Positions 16,367-26,340 of a stretch of DNA of 64,000 nucleotides are shown piece after piece (positions within the stretch are counted from its first letter, which is position 1; each line of letters opens with the position of its first letter). A program made the translations under genes and the position numbers. Under the pieces are notes generated by a model that was not told the DNA's origin, searched no databases, and saw nothing but the letters and a program-made list of their open reading frames with translations. This stretch comes from Arctic95D-9 sp035967665 (lineage in GTDB: Bacteria > Verrucomicrobiota > Verrucomicrobiia > Verrucomicrobiales > DEV007). Location of the stretch: positions 45,249 to 109,248 of the forward strand of contig JAYWLB010000029.1 of NCBI GenBank assembly GCA_035967665.1, given 5' to 3'.

Positions 16367-19054
16367 ATGAAAACGATCCGCCTTTGCGCCCTTTTGGTAA
16401 CCCTCTGCTCTCCCCTGTTCGGGCAGGACGCACTTGAACTCTCCGCTGATGAGTTCCCCAGAGTCCCGGCGACGGAGCCGGCCGAAGCCCTGAAAACATT
16501 CGAAGTTGAAGAGGGCTTTCAACTCGACCTCGTTGCCCATGAACCGGATGTGATGGATCCCATTGCGATGGCCTTCGACGAGAAAGGCCGTGCCTACGTT
16601 TTGGAAATGCGCGGCTACTCGGAAAGAAGAGAGAGCGCCCTCGGCCGCGTCCGGTTGCTCACCGATACGAACGGCGACGGGAAATTTGATCACTCAACCG
16701 TATTTAAAGACGGGCTTAAATGGCCCACTGCGATCCTCTGTTACAAAGGCGGCGTCTTCGTCGGCGCGACCCCGGACGTTCACTATTTCAAAGACAACGA
16801 CGGGGACGGCGTTGCCGACCAATCAAAGCACCTATTCACCGGATTCGGAGAAGGTCCGCCGCGACTGAACATGCAGGCACTCTTCAACAGCTTCCGCTGG
16901 GGACCGGACAACCGGGTTTGGGGAGCGACAGCAGGCAACGGGGGAATTGTCTCACGCGTCGGCGACGATTCCTTTGAACCGGTACCCCTGCGCGGTGCTG
17001 ACTTCTCTTTCGATCCCGAAAAACTGGACCTGCGTCCCGAAAACGGAACCGCTCAATACGGGATGAGTTTTGATTCCGAAGGACGCCGCTACATCTGCAC
17101 GAATTCACGTCACATCATCTGGGTGGCGTATGAACGTCATCAGGTGAATCCGAATCCCTGGTATCGACTTCCTGCACCTCTTGTGAACATTCCCGACGAT
17201 GGAGCTGCCGCTCCGGTCTATCGAATCAGCCCGGATGAACCTTGGCGCATTGTCAGGACAAGATGGCGTGTCTCCGGTGTCGTCAAAGGCGTCGTTGAAG
17301 GAGGCGGACGGGTCTCAGGCTATTTCACCTCCGCGACCGGAGTTCATCTTTACTGGGGAGATACTTTCGGCGAGGGCTTTCGCAACAACGCCTTCATCGG
17401 CGACGTCGGCAGCAACCTGATCCACCGGAAACTCATCACCTTCCCCAATGGGCAAACCGAACCCGTTGCAACGAGAGCAAATCCGGATTTGAAGAGCGAG
17501 TTCGTTCGCAGCCGTGACAACTGGTTCCGTCCCACCAGCTTCGCGACCGGACCCGACGGCTGCCTCTACATCACCGACATGTATCGCGAGACGATCGAGC
17601 ATCCCTGGTCGCTCCCCGAGCCGATCAAGAAACACGTCGATCTCAACAGCGGCTTTAATCGCGGGCGGATCTACCGCGCAGCACCGGTAGGGACGAAAGT
17701 TTCGAGCGCGCCCGACCTGAGTTTATTGTCAGACAAAGAACTGCAGGAACTGCTTACCCACACAAGCGACTGGCATCAAACAACGGCACGCCGACTCCTC
17801 TACGAACGCGGAACTCCTGCGGCCCCGAAACCGGCGGTTGAACCTTTTCCTGCGATTCTCGCCTCAAAAGAGTTAGCGAAAGACTACATAATCAAAGCAA
17901 AGGATGATCCCTGGATCCGGGCCGGGGTTCTAAACTCAGTTCGAACGAAAGAGGATCTTGTCACCGCATTGGAATTCGGGCCGGCACACGCGCCCAATGA
18001 GTTTCTGTCCGAACTCGTCGTTTTATTCGGTCGAAGCGGTGATCTCGAACTGATCAAACCCATGATCAAAGGGTCAGTCGAAGGGGAGATCAACGAGCAA
18101 TGGGCGAGGGACCTTAACTCGCTGAAACAAGGCCTCGATGAAGCGGGTTCAGGTTGGAAAGAATTACTCAAAGATCCGAATCTCCAGACCCTTTTCGATA
18201 AAGCCAGCACCCTCCTTACCCATCCCGAAACGCCTGACTCTGAAAAAATGAGTGCGCTTGAGATCCTCCAGTTATCGGGATCATCACGCTTTGAACCGGC
18301 GATGAAGGATTTAATCAGGACCTCGAAATCTCAGCCACTCCTTACCAAACTGGCAACGACTATTCGCGACCTCGGCTTTCTCGTAGAACAATTTCCCTCT
18401 CTTGGTGACGAAGCGCGCAACGCCCTCACGCTTAAGATCCTCGCCAACGAATCCGCTTCGCTCGCGTTCCTTGAATCGCTCAAGTCGGAGAAAGTCACCG
18501 TAGCGGAAACACCCGCACAGTTAATCGCCGGCCTCAGAGCACACAAAAGCAAGGCGGTGAGCCAACTGGCTGAGAGCGCCCTTCCTCCCGTAATTTCACG
18601 CGATCAGGTCATCGCCGATTACAGCGACGCCCTCGCCGGGAAAGGCGACCGCAAAAAGGGTCAACTCGCCTTCGAGAAAGCCTGCATGGTTTGCCACCTT
18701 TCACACGAGGGAAAAGGGATCGAACTGGGGCCGGCCATTACGACCTTTTCCAACGCCGGTTCGGAATCCCTTCTCGGTAACATCCTCAACCCCAACAAGG
18801 AAGTCGCCCCGCAGTTCCAGGCATTCACTTTTGAATTGAAGAGCGGCGAAGTCCTTGTCGGAATCATTGAGTCCGAATCCGCAGAGGAAGTGACGATGAA
18901 GATGCCCGGAGGACTCAGTCGCACCTTCCCCCGGAATCAGGTCCAGTCGATGAAGGGACTGGGTCAGTCGCTCATGCCGGAAGGCCTCGAAGCGAGCTTG
19001 ACGGTTGAGGAAATGAGGGATTTGCTAAGCTACCTTGCCGCTCCGGCGAAGTAG
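16367..19054 (+). CDS. PVC-type membrane-bound dehydrogenase with HEAT region and cytochrome c domain
   Basis: An 895-residue exported protein with signal MKTIRLCALLVTLCSPLFG. The N-terminal two-thirds is a beta-propeller like soluble glucose/sorbosone dehydrogenases (VLEMRGYSE, LLTDTNGDGKFD, FATGPDGCLYITDMYRE). A helical, HEAT-like section follows (about 450-740), then a C-terminal cytochrome c domain with one heme site CMVCH near residue 774 and LNPNKEVAPQFQAF. This architecture, with the Planctomycetes/Verrucomicrobia-specific N- and C-terminal domains, is a strong lineage marker. It probably oxidises a sugar or similar substrate and passes electrons to its own heme; substrate unknown. Confidence 0.9.
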   Translation: MKTIRLCALLVTLCSPLFGQDALELSADEFPRVPATEPAEALKTFEVEEGFQLDLVAHEPDVMDPIAMAFDEKGRAYVLEMRGYSERRESALGRVRLLTDTNGDGKFDHSTVFKDGLKWPTAILCYKGGVFVGATPDVHYFKDNDGDGVADQSKHLFTGFGEGPPRLNMQALFNSFRWGPDNRVWGATAGNGGIVSRVGDDSFEPVPLRGADFSFDPEKLDLRPENGTAQYGMSFDSEGRRYICTNSRHIIWVAYERHQVNPNPWYRLPAPLVNIPDDGAAAPVYRISPDEPWRIVRTRWRVSGVVKGVVEGGGRVSGYFTSATGVHLYWGDTFGEGFRNNAFIGDVGSNLIHRKLITFPNGQTEPVATRANPDLKSEFVRSRDNWFRPTSFATGPDGCLYITDMYRETIEHPWSLPEPIKKHVDLNSGFNRGRIYRAAPVGTKVSSAPDLSLLSDKELQELLTHTSDWHQTTARRLLYERGTPAAPKPAVEPFPAILASKELAKDYIIKAKDDPWIRAGVLNSVRTKEDLVTALEFGPAHAPNEFLSELVVLFGRSGDLELIKPMIKGSVEGEINEQWARDLNSLKQGLDEAGSGWKELLKDPNLQTLFDKASTLLTHPETPDSEKMSALEILQLSGSSRFEPAMKDLIRTSKSQPLLTKLATTIRDLGFLVEQFPSLGDEARNALTLKILANESASLAFLESLKSEKVTVAETPAQLIAGLRAHKSKAVSQLAESALPPVISRDQVIADYSDALAGKGDRKKGQLAFEKACMVCHLSHEGKGIELGPAITTFSNAGSESLLGNILNPNKEVAPQFQAFTFELKSGEVLVGIIESESAEEVTMKMPGGLSRTFPRNQVQSMKGLGQSLMPEGLEASLTVEEMRDLLSYLAAPAK

Positions 19055-19061
19055 CCTGCAA

Positions 19062-20006
19062 ATGCTCGCCCTCTTCCAGATCTTTTTCGACGTCTGCCTT
19101 CCCATTCTCGTCCTCGCCGGTCTCGGCTGGGGACTGGACCGGATCTTTGATCTGGATCTCAAGACGCTCGTCAAACTGAACATCTACCTGCTCGTTCCCT
19201 CATTCATTCTCGTGAGGCTTTCGACCTCGAATCTCGAAGGCGCCATCGGGATTCGCATTGTCGCCTTCACGATTTGTATCATCATTGCGATGGGCCTGAT
19301 CAGCTGGGTCGTCTGCGCGATCCGCAAAACACCCGCCTCGGAGCGCTACGCGATGCAGTTGAGCACGATGATTTACAACTCGGGCAACTGGGGCATTCCC
19401 CTGATGACCCTGGCCTTCACCGAACTCGGTTCGGTCGTTCAGGTTTTCGTCCTCGCGACAATGAACCTGACCAGCTTCTCTCTCGGAATTTTCCTCGCGA
19501 ACGCAGGCAGCACGGAACGAAAAGGTTTCTTCAAACCGATCCTGAAGCAGCCATCACCCTACGCGATCATTCTCGCGCTAACACTGCGCTATTTTGACAA
19601 CCCGCTCGAGGATGTCGTCTTCATCTGGACGCCCCTTTCCTACCTCTCCAATGCACTCGTCGCCTTCGCCCTGATCACCCTCGGCGTCCAGCTTTCCAAG
19701 ACGAAACCGCCGTCGACTCGAGGCAATCTTTCAATCGCTCTCATTATCCGACTCCTCGGTGGTCCGGCCGTAGCGGCAGTGCTCTGCCTCGCCTTCGGAT
19801 TCAGCGGGGAAACGGCGGCAATCCTCATCGTCGGAGCCGCCTCTCCCACCGCCGTGAACACCGCCCTGCTCGCGCACGAATTCAAGGCCGACAGCCGCTT
19901 CGCCGCTGCGTCGGTACTTTATTCGACCCTGCTCGCCGCCATCGTTGTCACGCTGCTCCTCGCTGCACTCCGGGCCGAATGGATTCCCTGGGCAATCCCC
20001 GCCTGA
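19062..20006 (+). CDS. AEC family (auxin efflux carrier-like) transporter
   Basis: I take the ATG at 19062, just after the dehydrogenase stop; an in-frame earlier start at 19035 would overlap that gene. The product is 314 residues with about ten hydrophobic helices. MIYNSGNWGIPL contains the NxGxxG-type helix-break motif of the family, and LIVGAASPTAVNTALLAHEF the second crossing helix. Members are secondary carriers for organic anions such as malate or for amino acids. Being 7 bp behind the dehydrogenase stop suggests co-transcription, but a shared substrate is only a guess. Confidence 0.85.
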   Translation: MLALFQIFFDVCLPILVLAGLGWGLDRIFDLDLKTLVKLNIYLLVPSFILVRLSTSNLEGAIGIRIVAFTICIIIAMGLISWVVCAIRKTPASERYAMQLSTMIYNSGNWGIPLMTLAFTELGSVVQVFVLATMNLTSFSLGIFLANAGSTERKGFFKPILKQPSPYAIILALTLRYFDNPLEDVVFIWTPLSYLSNALVAFALITLGVQLSKTKPPSTRGNLSIALIIRLLGGPAVAAVLCLAFGFSGETAAILIVGAASPTAVNTALLAHEFKADSRFAAASVLYSTLLAAIVVTLLLAALRAEWIPWAIPA

Positions 20007-20010
20007 AAAA

Positions 20011-20280
20011 TCACTTCTTCTTTTTCTTCTTAAAAAGGAGACGATAGAGCACCAGCAGGATCACAACACCGGCAACGGAGACACCGATACTGGGGAGATT
20101 GAAACCGGAGGCATCAGCAACGCCGAGATCGAGAGCGCCCGCGACGAACTTCCCGACGACGGCGCCGACAACCCCAATAATCGTCGTGATGAGACAACCT
20201 CCCGGATCATCACCGGGAACGAGGAATTTCCCGAGTGCACCTGCAACAAAACCGACCGCCAGCGTGATTAACCATTCCAT
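20011..20280 (-). CDS. GlsB/YeaQ/YmgE family small membrane protein
   Basis: An 89-residue protein with three hydrophobic stretches and the family's glycine-rich pattern (GFVAGALGKFLVPGDDPGG, TTIIGVVGAVVG). It ends in a run of lysines (FKKKKKK). Often labelled transglycosylase-associated protein or general stress protein; biochemical function unknown. Its end is 4 bp from the convergent AEC transporter stop, and its start is 12 bp past the ABC ATPase stop, so it may be the last gene of the ABC unit. Confidence 0.9.
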   Translation of the reverse strand: MEWLITLAVGFVAGALGKFLVPGDDPGGCLITTIIGVVGAVVGKFVAGALDLGVADASGFNLPSIGVSVAGVVILLVLYRLLFKKKKKK

Positions 20281-20292
20281 GAAATTATCATC

Positions 20293-21027
20293 TCACCATT
20301 TCATGACCTTGGCGAGAAAATCGCGTAGCTCTTTTGACACAGGATTCTCAAAGACAGCATTGGATTCCCCCATTTCCAGACAGCGCCCACCGGAAAGAAA
20401 GAGGACTTTATGGGAAGACCTTTTAGCGAAACCCATCTCATGAGTTGAAAGAACAATCCGCTGTCCGGAGAGACGCAATTCTTCAATTAAATCGAGCACC
20501 TCAGCCTTCATTTCCGGATCGAGCGCAGAGGTCGGCTCATCGAGAAAGAGAAGCCCCGGACGATGCGCCACCGCCCTCGCCAGTGCAATACGTTGCTGCT
20601 GGCCGCCGGAAAGTTGCGCCGGAGACTTTTCAAGATGCTCAACCAATCCAAATCGATCCGCAATTTCCCGTGCCCGATCCCTCGCATCATCCACGGTCCA
20701 CCCGTGCACTTTCACGAGCGGCAGGGAAATATTCTCAATCGCTTTGAGGTGGGGAAACAAATTGAACGACTGAAAAAGAAATCCGTTCCCCATTCTGAAT
20801 TGCCGAAGTGCTTCCTCTTCAGCGGGCACAGACGCTCCATCGAGAATCACACTCCCTGAATCGGGTGACTCCAGCCCGCCCAAAAGTCGAAGCAAAGTTG
20901 ATTTTCCGCCTCCCGAAGGACCGATCAGAGCGACAACTTGATCATCGTCACCGAATTTCGCCGTGACCGAATCGACCGCCTGCGTCGCTCCATAGCGCTT
21001 ACTCAATTCGTTGATCTCAATGCTCAT
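20293..21027 (-). CDS. Polar amino acid-type ABC transporter ATP-binding protein
   Basis: A 244-residue ABC ATPase. Walker A GPSGGGKSTLL, Q-loop region FQSFNLFPHL, signature LSGGQQQR, Walker B LLFLDEPTSALD and the switch STHEMGFAK are intact. The LFPH and THEMGFA forms are typical of GlnQ/HisP-like polar amino acid importers. It overlaps the permease gene upstream by 11 bp. No substrate-binding protein is encoded next to the pair, so the solute is unknown. Confidence 0.92.
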   Translation of the reverse strand: MSIEINELSKRYGATQAVDSVTAKFGDDDQVVALIGPSGGGKSTLLRLLGGLESPDSGSVILDGASVPAEEEALRQFRMGNGFLFQSFNLFPHLKAIENISLPLVKVHGWTVDDARDRAREIADRFGLVEHLEKSPAQLSGGQQQRIALARAVAHRPGLLFLDEPTSALDPEMKAEVLDLIEELRLSGQRIVLSTHEMGFAKRSSHKVLFLSGGRCLEMGESNAVFENPVSKELRDFLAKVMKW

Positions 21028-21751
21028 AGTGAAAACGCTTTTCGAGATAACGGCTCAGCATGGAAATCGGAAATGTGAGAAGCAGGTAGCCAACTATCAT
21101 CGGGATATAAGCCTCGAACGCCGCGTAGGTATTCGCGTTGACCTCGCGAGCCTGCATTGTGAATTCATGAACACTGATGACGAAGAGCAATGAGGAATCT
21201 TTGATCAAATTCGCGAACTGTCCCGCCGACGCCGGCAAAACCCGGCGCACCGCCTGGGGAATAATGATGTGACGGTATGTCTGTCCCCCGGTGAGCCCGA
21301 TCGCACGCGCGGAGAGCCATTGCGAAGAGGAAATGGACTCCACCCCGCCGCGAAATATCTCCGCCAGATAGGCGCCCGAAAAACCTGACAAAATGACAAC
21401 ACCAACTCCGAAACGACTGTCCCAACCAATCGAATCGGCGATCATGTAGTAGCCGATCAGAATCTGCGCGAGGAGCGGCGTTCCGCGAATAAACTCCACG
21501 TAGACACGGGACAGAATTCGCGGCACCCGGTATTCGGAGAGTTGCCCCGCCGTAAGCACCGACGCGATGATGACACTGAGGCACAGCGCCGCAACCGAGA
21601 TCCCCAGAGTCGTGAGCCATCCCGAAAACAAATTCCCCCGGTAGGGCTGAATCAGCTCCCACTGGTAATCATGTGCTGCGACGACCCAGACAATAAAACA
21701 GAATGTGACGCCGAGAAGAACGGAGACAAACAAACTGAGGAACTTTTTCAC
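21017..21751 (-). CDS. Polar amino acid-type ABC transporter permease
   Basis: A 244-residue inner-membrane permease with about five helices and the HisM/GlnP family coupling region EFIRGTPLLAQI and SGAYLAEIFRGGVESI, plus GLTGGQTYRHIIIPQAVRRVLP (EAA loop). It is the first gene of the ABC pair and overlaps the ATPase gene. The start lies 13 bp downstream of the CobW-type GTPase stop, so the three genes are probably one transcript. The periplasmic binding protein must be encoded elsewhere or be absent. Confidence 0.92.
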   Translation of the reverse strand: MKKFLSLFVSVLLGVTFCFIVWVVAAHDYQWELIQPYRGNLFSGWLTTLGISVAALCLSVIIASVLTAGQLSEYRVPRILSRVYVEFIRGTPLLAQILIGYYMIADSIGWDSRFGVGVVILSGFSGAYLAEIFRGGVESISSSQWLSARAIGLTGGQTYRHIIIPQAVRRVLPASAGQFANLIKDSSLLFVISVHEFTMQAREVNANTYAAFEAYIPMIVGYLLLTFPISMLSRYLEKRFHYEH

Positions 21752-21763
21752 GGGCGAAGGAGA

Positions 21764-22888
21764 TCAGGAAGTTTCCTCAGTGTAACGGTGAGTCGGTTTC
21801 GGCATTCCCGGCCGGAAGTGCTCGAGGTGGACGATCCGAAAAGTAAGCCCACGGTCAATCGCGATCACCTTTTCGAGCGCTGCATCAGCAGCACGCTCCA
21901 GGGTGTCGGGATCGACTTCAGCACGAATGTTGAGCAACAATTCACCATCGTCGATAGGTTCATAATGACGGTGCGACAACTCGGGAGTGGAGTCACCGCG
22001 CACCAGATTAATCGCCGCGAGCTCGTAGGGATCGCCAATCGGATTCAAGGTCATCTTGAGATGAGCAACCTCGGCGCCTTCATTTTCAAAACTCTCACGA
22101 AGCTGATTACCGAGCTCGACGAGAAGCTCATTACCGTCAAACTCATCAACTCCCCCGTCACACTTGATCTCAACAGTGGCATTCAACCACCCTAACAAAG
22201 CCTCACCTTCGCCGTATTTATCGTAGTCGATCTCAAGAAAGCGATTCGTATTCGAGACCGAGCCCAAAACCGCCTCAAACCATTCTTCGCACCCTTCCCC
22301 ACCCCGGGCGGAAAGTTCAAAAACCTTTGAATGAGGAAACTCTTTCTCAAGTGCCTCACGAAGCTCAACCCGCGCTTCATCGGAAAGCAGATCGAGTTTG
22401 TTCATCACGATGTAGTCAGCTTCTTCGAGTTGCTTTCGATAGATGTAAGTCACGTTTTCGGAAAACTTACGACCGTCATCCAACCCGAGAACCCGCGCCG
22501 CTCTGAGAGGATCGACAAGAACGCTGAAGGCGGTCACATCATAGTCATCGCCGTAAATTTTCTGAAGAGGAAGACTCACCGTGGCGACGAGGTCGGTGCA
22601 ACTTCCCACCGGCTCAGCGAGGAGAATGTCAGGACGTGTCTCCTCAGTCAGAGTCGTCGCCGCTTCGATCAGCGAATTGAACCGACAGCAAAAACAACCT
22701 CCCGAAATTTCCTGCACGGGGAAGCGATTCGAGCGTCCTATCGCCGAGTCAACGAGACCGGCACCCTGGTCATTCGTGATCAAACCAACCGTCTGATTTT
22801 TATCAGTCAGATACTGAGCAAAGCGCTGAATCAAGGTCGTTTTCCCGGCACCGAGAAACCCGCCGATCATTATATACTGCGAAGACAT
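21764..22888 (-). CDS. CobW/COG0523 family GTPase, putative metallochaperone
   Basis: A 374-residue G3E GTPase. Walker A is GGFLGAGKTTLI, the family metal motif CxCC appears as GGCFCCRF (about residue 67), and NKLD gives the base-recognition loop. COG0523 members load or store Zn, Co or other metals; the subgroup here is not clear. The C-terminal half (about 220-374) is longer than and unlike the usual CobW_C domain and is acidic. No Zur-box-like operator was recognised upstream. It leads the unit with the ABC permease and ATPase, which may hint at a metal or metal-ligand role, though the transporter looks like an amino acid type. Confidence 0.85.
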   Translation of the reverse strand: MSSQYIMIGGFLGAGKTTLIQRFAQYLTDKNQTVGLITNDQGAGLVDSAIGRSNRFPVQEISGGCFCCRFNSLIEAATTLTEETRPDILLAEPVGSCTDLVATVSLPLQKIYGDDYDVTAFSVLVDPLRAARVLGLDDGRKFSENVTYIYRKQLEEADYIVMNKLDLLSDEARVELREALEKEFPHSKVFELSARGGEGCEEWFEAVLGSVSNTNRFLEIDYDKYGEGEALLGWLNATVEIKCDGGVDEFDGNELLVELGNQLRESFENEGAEVAHLKMTLNPIGDPYELAAINLVRGDSTPELSHRHYEPIDDGELLLNIRAEVDPDTLERAADAALEKVIAIDRGLTFRIVHLEHFRPGMPKPTHRYTEETS

Positions 22889-23069
22889 GAAAGAAGTGTC
22901 AGAGGGAATTCACAGTCTGACAAGGCCGTATTTCAGCTCGTATGAGGACGGTAGCTTAAACCGGCGATCAGCCCTATCCTGCTGCCCATGAAGTCTCCGC
23001 GCAGTGGGTTGGAAGCGCGCCACTTCTGGATGTTCCGGCACTGCGGAATTAGCAGCGCCACCTGACTGG

Positions 23070-25373
23070 CTACCGAATCCCAACCGTGAGGCCGGCCGCT
23101 TCGGATTCCTTGAGGAAGCCTTCGATTGAAGAGTCACGCGGTATCCCGAGATGGAGCGCGCGGAAGTAATGCTTCTCCGCCGACTTGGCATCGGGTTGAT
23201 CTCTCGTCGCATACAGAATTGCGAGATTGAAATGCGCATCACCATATTCAGGATCGATCGAAACAGCATTGGTGAAGGCACGCTCAGCGCGATCGACCCA
23301 GCCCTTTTGCGTTGAAATCACTCCGACTGAGTTGTGGGCTTTCGCGTTCTGAGGATCGTAGGTGAGCCCCTCCTCCAGCTTGGCGAGTGCGTCGTCAAGC
23401 TTCCCCTGAAGAAACAAAGCGCGTCCCAGAAGGTAATTAGCAAGCCCTGACTTGCTCTCAATCGCGAGAGCCTTTTCGAGATAATACTCGGCCTCCGAGT
23501 AGTTCTTCATCGCGATCTTGAGGACACCCAGGTTGCAGAGACAGCCCACGTTTTTCGGGCGGTAGCGAAGGTAGTCCAGAAATCCGGCTTCGGCTTCACT
23601 GTAGCGACCTTCTTTGAAATCGAGTCGCGCCGACTTGTCGATCTGGGAAAGCTCAACACTGAGTTTCTGCTTTTCGATGACTCCGTCTTCACCCGGAATG
23701 GCAGGAGCATTTCCCGGCACTACCAGCGTCGCAGACATCGTCGCGCTACTGCCGTCAGAATTCACCTCACCGGCGTCAGCATAAGTGGTCACGGCCTCGG
23801 CATCGTCCGTTGAAGCCGCGTCGACGATCTCCTGGAACTGAGGCGAACGGAAGAGCGCTTTCTCTTCATCAGTCAATTGAGAACCGCGCACCATGTCTTC
23901 AATCAAAGTCAGAAGTGTTTCTGAGCGGACACCGGTTTTGGCGAGCTGCTTGAGAAGAAGCTCTTTCGCCTGTTTCATCTGAGCCTGACGTCGAAGCTGC
24001 TTCAGGACGACAGAGCGAAGCATCTCGTTTTCACGCTTTTCGATCGGGCTGGCGTTGGCGAGCGCATTCTTCTCTTCAGCAGTAAGGCCATCGGAGAGCA
24101 GCTCCAGCTTCCGCTGCAATTCGTCAATGCTTTGCTGGTGCCTGAGATTTTCGGAAAGCAGTTTATCACGCTCCAGCTTGATCTGCGTGATCTGGGACTT
24201 CAGCATTTTGATGTCCTCGTCCTTCTCGTTGTTCAGCTCGGAAAGACTCGATGCAAGTTGCTCGGCCCGGTCCAGTTTCGCGCTGAGTTCACGGTTGCGA
24301 TCCATGAGCTCTTTAAGAGCCTTGCCACCATTGCCACCGCCCTGAACCACTTCGAGTAAATTATCACGCTCGCGCTCCACTTCGGCAATACGATCACGCA
24401 TCTTCGCCTCGCGGGCCTTGGATTTTTCCAGCTCGGCGACCAGCATCTCATTCCGGCTGTTCACTTTCTCGAGTTGCTTGATCGAATCACGAACCATGCC
24501 CCGCAGCTCTTCTTCGTTGCCGCCACCATTGGCTTCGGCCTGCGCGAGACGATCGGCGAGTTCACGCTCATTCTGCCGCGCTTTCAACAGATCGCTGTTT
24601 ACCCGCTGCAGAAGCTGATCCTTCATCTCCACTTCGCGGCGAAGTTTGGCATTCTCCTCGTTGAGGTAGTCGATCAAATCGTCATTCCTCGAAATATCTT
24701 TGTAAAAAGAATCGGCGATTCCACCGACTGTGGTTGGCGGCCGGGAATCAACTCTCGGCAAGCTCGGTGAACTCGGCCCAACCATAGTGGCCTGCCGTGG
24801 CAATGCCTGGCTCTCACCGTCCGTCCATGAAGGCAGCGAAGTTTCCCGCCCCGTCTCGATCTCCATGGAGCGCGAACGGGCACCTCCGGGATTCGTCGGT
24901 GGCGGAGCGATTCGAACTCCGGGAACACCGGGGACCCCGGCCCCGGGTTGAACTTGAGGAGTCCCTGCGTAATTCTGCGGTGCCTGTTGTTGCAACTGCG
25001 GCTGTGGTGCCAGCGGCATTACCTGTGGCGCAGGTGCCTTGGGCTGACGCATCAGCCCGGTTAATTCATCGCGCTTCTCTGCGATGAGGTGGCGTCGCTC
25101 TGTGACAATTTCTTTAAGATATTCAGGAAACTCTCTCGCGAGATGATCGTAAAGTTGCTTCGCCTCACCCAGCTGATTATAGCCGGCAAGATACTGTCCC
25201 TGCGCCTCCGACTCACGCGCCGCCTGAACGAGAAGAAATCCCCGATACCAGAGATCGGAAGGATCCATTTCCCCTTGAGCCTTCGCTGCAGTGGGACCAA
25301 AAATGCACACGACTACGGCGAGGGCGACACCAAGAGCGCCCGGACTTTTAAAAAGGCCGTTAGAGAAAATCAT
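23070..25373 (-). CDS. Exported coiled-coil and TPR protein
   Basis: I choose the ATG at 25373, giving 767 residues with a signal peptide (SPGALGVALAVVVCIFGPTAAKA). The N-terminal domain has a TPR-like unit on reaction load (YLAGYNQLGEAKQLYDHL), followed by a Pro/Gln-rich linker (about 125-205). A long coiled coil rich in Lys/Glu/Arg/Leu runs from about 220 to 440. The C-terminal part (about 590-745) has four or so TPR repeats (NLGVLKIAMKNYSEAEYYLEKALAIE and following units, abbreviated). This looks like a periplasmic scaffold. I do not recognise a named family; similar multi-part proteins are common in verrucomicrobia. Confidence 0.8.
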   Translation of the reverse strand: MIFSNGLFKSPGALGVALAVVVCIFGPTAAKAQGEMDPSDLWYRGFLLVQAARESEAQGQYLAGYNQLGEAKQLYDHLAREFPEYLKEIVTERRHLIAEKRDELTGLMRQPKAPAPQVMPLAPQPQLQQQAPQNYAGTPQVQPGAGVPGVPGVRIAPPPTNPGGARSRSMEIETGRETSLPSWTDGESQALPRQATMVGPSSPSLPRVDSRPPTTVGGIADSFYKDISRNDDLIDYLNEENAKLRREVEMKDQLLQRVNSDLLKARQNERELADRLAQAEANGGGNEEELRGMVRDSIKQLEKVNSRNEMLVAELEKSKAREAKMRDRIAEVERERDNLLEVVQGGGNGGKALKELMDRNRELSAKLDRAEQLASSLSELNNEKDEDIKMLKSQITQIKLERDKLLSENLRHQQSIDELQRKLELLSDGLTAEEKNALANASPIEKRENEMLRSVVLKQLRRQAQMKQAKELLLKQLAKTGVRSETLLTLIEDMVRGSQLTDEEKALFRSPQFQEIVDAASTDDAEAVTTYADAGEVNSDGSSATMSATLVVPGNAPAIPGEDGVIEKQKLSVELSQIDKSARLDFKEGRYSEAEAGFLDYLRYRPKNVGCLCNLGVLKIAMKNYSEAEYYLEKALAIESKSGLANYLLGRALFLQGKLDDALAKLEEGLTYDPQNAKAHNSVGVISTQKGWVDRAERAFTNAVSIDPEYGDAHFNLAILYATRDQPDAKSAEKHYFRALHLGIPRDSSIEGFLKESEAAGLTVGIR

Positions 25374-25500
25374 GTAACTGTCTGAGAAAGCGGGGGGAAC
25401 AATCCGCAGGGTTTCGCGCACAGTTTCCTATGAAACAGGCCATGAGCCAAGAAGAATTACGCACTTTTTGTTCTTAAAAATGAGAATTCCTAAACTGACT

Positions 25501-26169
25501 TTAATCATGTTTTGAGTCCTTTTTGAGCTCTTTCTCCGCTTTCCGGAGATATATCTGACGAAACAGTAACCAGATAACCGGAGGAAGTCCCGCGCTCACG
25601 AGAAGAGTGAACCATGGATTCTCGTTTCCCGTTGCCCCGATCCAGGCAAAGACAAACCCGAGAGGAAAGCTGCCCGCGCAGAGAGAAAGAAAGAAACGTC
25701 GAAACGGCATTCGCGAAATCCCCGCGAGACAGGCGATCACTTCGGGGAGCAACGGCATCCACCGCGACAAGGCAACGAGCCAGCCTCCCGTTTCCGCCCG
25801 GAAGATCCGCTCCCCCTGCGCGAGCCCCTCTTCGCCCGCGAGCCATCCCGCAGCTCGACGTCCCATTTTCCAGCAGAGACCATACGCGAGCAATCCCGCA
25901 CCGATCGAACCGAGGGCACTTAACAAGCCTCCGAGAAACCACCCGTAAACCAATCCGAGCGCGGACATCACCACGGTTCCGAGAATGGGCAGAAAGAGAT
26001 CAATGATGAGCAATCCCATGCCTGCCGCCCAGGCCCACGACCCGGTGCTTCGCAGCCACGCCACCGTCGAGTCGAGCGACATTTTCTCTTCGAGCATGTC
26101 ACCCCAGATCAAAAAAGGAATGAGGACAAGAAGGGCGAGAGCAAAGAATAAAATCAAAAGTCGTTTCAT
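25501..26169 (-). CDS. TVP38/TMEM64 (VTT domain) membrane protein
   Basis: A 222-residue protein with about five hydrophobic helices. The VTT/DedA-like core is visible: SALGLVYGWFLGGLLSALG, WLVALSRWMPLLPEVIACLAG and GISRMPFRRFFLSLCAGSFP (each a short part of the domain). Family members affect membrane lipid scrambling or envelope homeostasis; the substrate is not known for bacterial TVP38 types. It ends in a Lys-rich tail. It is transcribed alone between the TPR gene and the divergent PPOX gene. Confidence 0.85.
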   Translation of the reverse strand: MKRLLILFFALALLVLIPFLIWGDMLEEKMSLDSTVAWLRSTGSWAWAAGMGLLIIDLFLPILGTVVMSALGLVYGWFLGGLLSALGSIGAGLLAYGLCWKMGRRAAGWLAGEEGLAQGERIFRAETGGWLVALSRWMPLLPEVIACLAGISRMPFRRFFLSLCAGSFPLGFVFAWIGATGNENPWFTLLVSAGLPPVIWLLFRQIYLRKAEKELKKDSKHD

Positions 26170-26340
26170 GACTGTTCAAAAACTAATGCAAAAAGCGTTC
26201 ACGTGGTAGGGCGAAGCGTCACGCTGAGCGGGGCGAACGACGGGGCGCGACAGGGATGCCCCGCCCCACCTTGGAATACTCCCTCGCTTCAGGGTGCTCT
26301 TTCATTGTCGAAAGACCTCTTTTGGTGCTTAATTCAAACC

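Noticed and set aside
15383..16693. Long N-terminal extension of the amidohydrolase
   Set aside because: Residues before the MNRRQFTK start look like translated upstream sequence, and the twin-arginine signal begins at 16315.
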